A stretch of DNA of 64,000 nt, taken from the NCBI GenBank assembly GCA_965243635.1, contig OZ251574.1, positions 2,108,001-2,172,000 of the forward strand, in the 5' to 3' direction. A program made the translations under genes and the position numbers. The stretch comes from Rs1 sp000416275 (lineage in GTDB: Bacteria > Pseudomonadota > Gammaproteobacteria > Pseudomonadales > Balneatricaceae). Positions 63,778-64,000 of the stretch are shown here, piece by piece; position 1 is the stretch's first letter, and each line of letters begins with the position of its first letter. The notes below the pieces were generated by a model. The model worked only from the letters and a program-made list of their open reading frames with translations, had not been told where the DNA came from and did no database searches.

Positions 63778-64000
63778 TTAGTCTTTACTGCTCTGTAAAT
63801 CGGCAATCAGTGCCCGCATGAAATTTGCCGCTTCGGCGCCGGTTGCAGCGCGGTGATCGAAGGAGAGAGACAGCGGTAAAATTTGATGTTCCTCGACGAC
63901 GCCGTGCTTCAATATTAGTTTAGTGTAACGCCGGCCAGCGCCAATAATGGCGACAGTTGGTGGTACGACAATAGGATTGGCATATTTACCGCCAATCGAG
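63778..64000 (-). CDS. 2-oxoacid dehydrogenase E2 (dihydrolipoamide acyltransferase), C-terminal end
   Basis: The 3' end of a minus-strand gene; visible residues give SIGGKYANPIVVPPTVAIIG, AGRRYTKLILKHGVVEEHQI and LPLSLSFDHRAATGAEAANF, ending LQSSKD. The SFDHRxxxGA stretch is the catalytic His/Asp loop of the CAT-like acyltransferase domain. It continues beyond the window. Which complex (pyruvate, 2-oxoglutarate or branched-chain) it belongs to cannot be decided. Confidence 0.85.
   Translation of the reverse strand, partial: SIGGKYANPIVVPPTVAIIGAGRRYTKLILKHGVVEEHQILPLSLSFDHRAATGAEAANFMRALIADLQSSKD

Noticed and set aside
1..64000. tRNA, rRNA or CRISPR loci
   Set aside because: I looked for T-loop GTTCRANNC cloverleaf patterns and regularly spaced repeats and found none convincing; the only regular repeats are the EamA array and the short octamer array.

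Overview
The window looks like about 64 kb of chromosome from a Gammaproteobacterium, most likely marine. The clues are YbiT-, YhiN- and FabV-type proteins of gammaproteobacterial character, a PaaX regulator, TRAP transport and moderate G+C. I cannot name the genus from sequence alone. The window mixes housekeeping or metabolic operons with heavy mobile DNA. I saw no rRNA gene, no convincing tRNA gene and no CRISPR array.

Layout. (1) 1-3452, minus strand: a NitT/TauT-type ABC importer (Tat-exported binding protein, permease, ATPase) translationally coupled to nnrS, behind a promoter whose spacer is filled by a good Fur box. (2) 3804-9246, minus: a glutathione transferase overlapping a long U32 protein, then a tight operon of two DUF1538 membrane proteins, a PII-like protein and a CBS-pair protein. 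(3) 9840-12992: a chemoreceptor, then a ferredoxin/flavodoxin-NADP+ reductase behind a second Fur box. (4) 13146-17689: a TPR/glycosyltransferase-like gene, an intact IS1380 element, an IS5-derived MITE and a decayed IS5 element. (5) 17930-27577: an oxidoreductase, a DTW protein, a broken LysR gene, two EamA exporters and an Lrp-type regulator. The 3' end of the first EamA gene has been copied into a four-unit tandem array; unit 2 carries a MITE, the MITE carries an IS110/IS1111-type element, and that element carries an IS4-family element. (6) 27997-33134, plus: ybiT, a YlqF-like GTPase, a small basic protein, an AlkA-type glycosylase and a YhiN flavoprotein.

(7) 33205-43990 is a defence island. 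It holds a zeta-toxin-like kinase with a 56-codon partner, then a type I restriction-modification operon (small membrane protein, hsdM, hsdS, a truncated DUF4917-like ORF, a DUF1016 nuclease, hsdR), a 21-codon Mrr remnant, a decayed REP-type transposase and an IS200 element with a nonsense codon. (8) 44294-49640 holds a RecX-like gene, an IS256 remnant split by an intact IS66 element with a perfect 8-bp target duplication, a higBA toxin-antitoxin pair with a possible attC site, and an IS66 fragment. (9) 49695-62368 looks like an aromatic-acid catabolic island: fumarylacetoacetase, a VOC protein, a MarR regulator, maleylacetoacetate isomerase, a DUF2783 protein, a flavin monooxygenase, a LysR regulator, an atypical MBL-fold protein, a TRAP transporter and PaaX. 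(10) 62486-64000: fabV, and the end of a 2-oxoacid dehydrogenase E2 gene.

The most striking global feature is a dispersed element of 160 bp (short form) or about 209 bp (long form) with ends CCTGAATC..GTGACTTCA. About a dozen copies or relics occur here. Four have 5-bp target duplications readable from the sequence, so it behaves as a MITE. The best candidates for undescribed biology are the DUF1538/PII/CBS operon, the Fur-controlled ABC-NnrS operon, the aromatic island in which a VOC protein may replace the usual ring-cleavage dioxygenase, the zeta-kinase/small-protein pair, and the MITE family.
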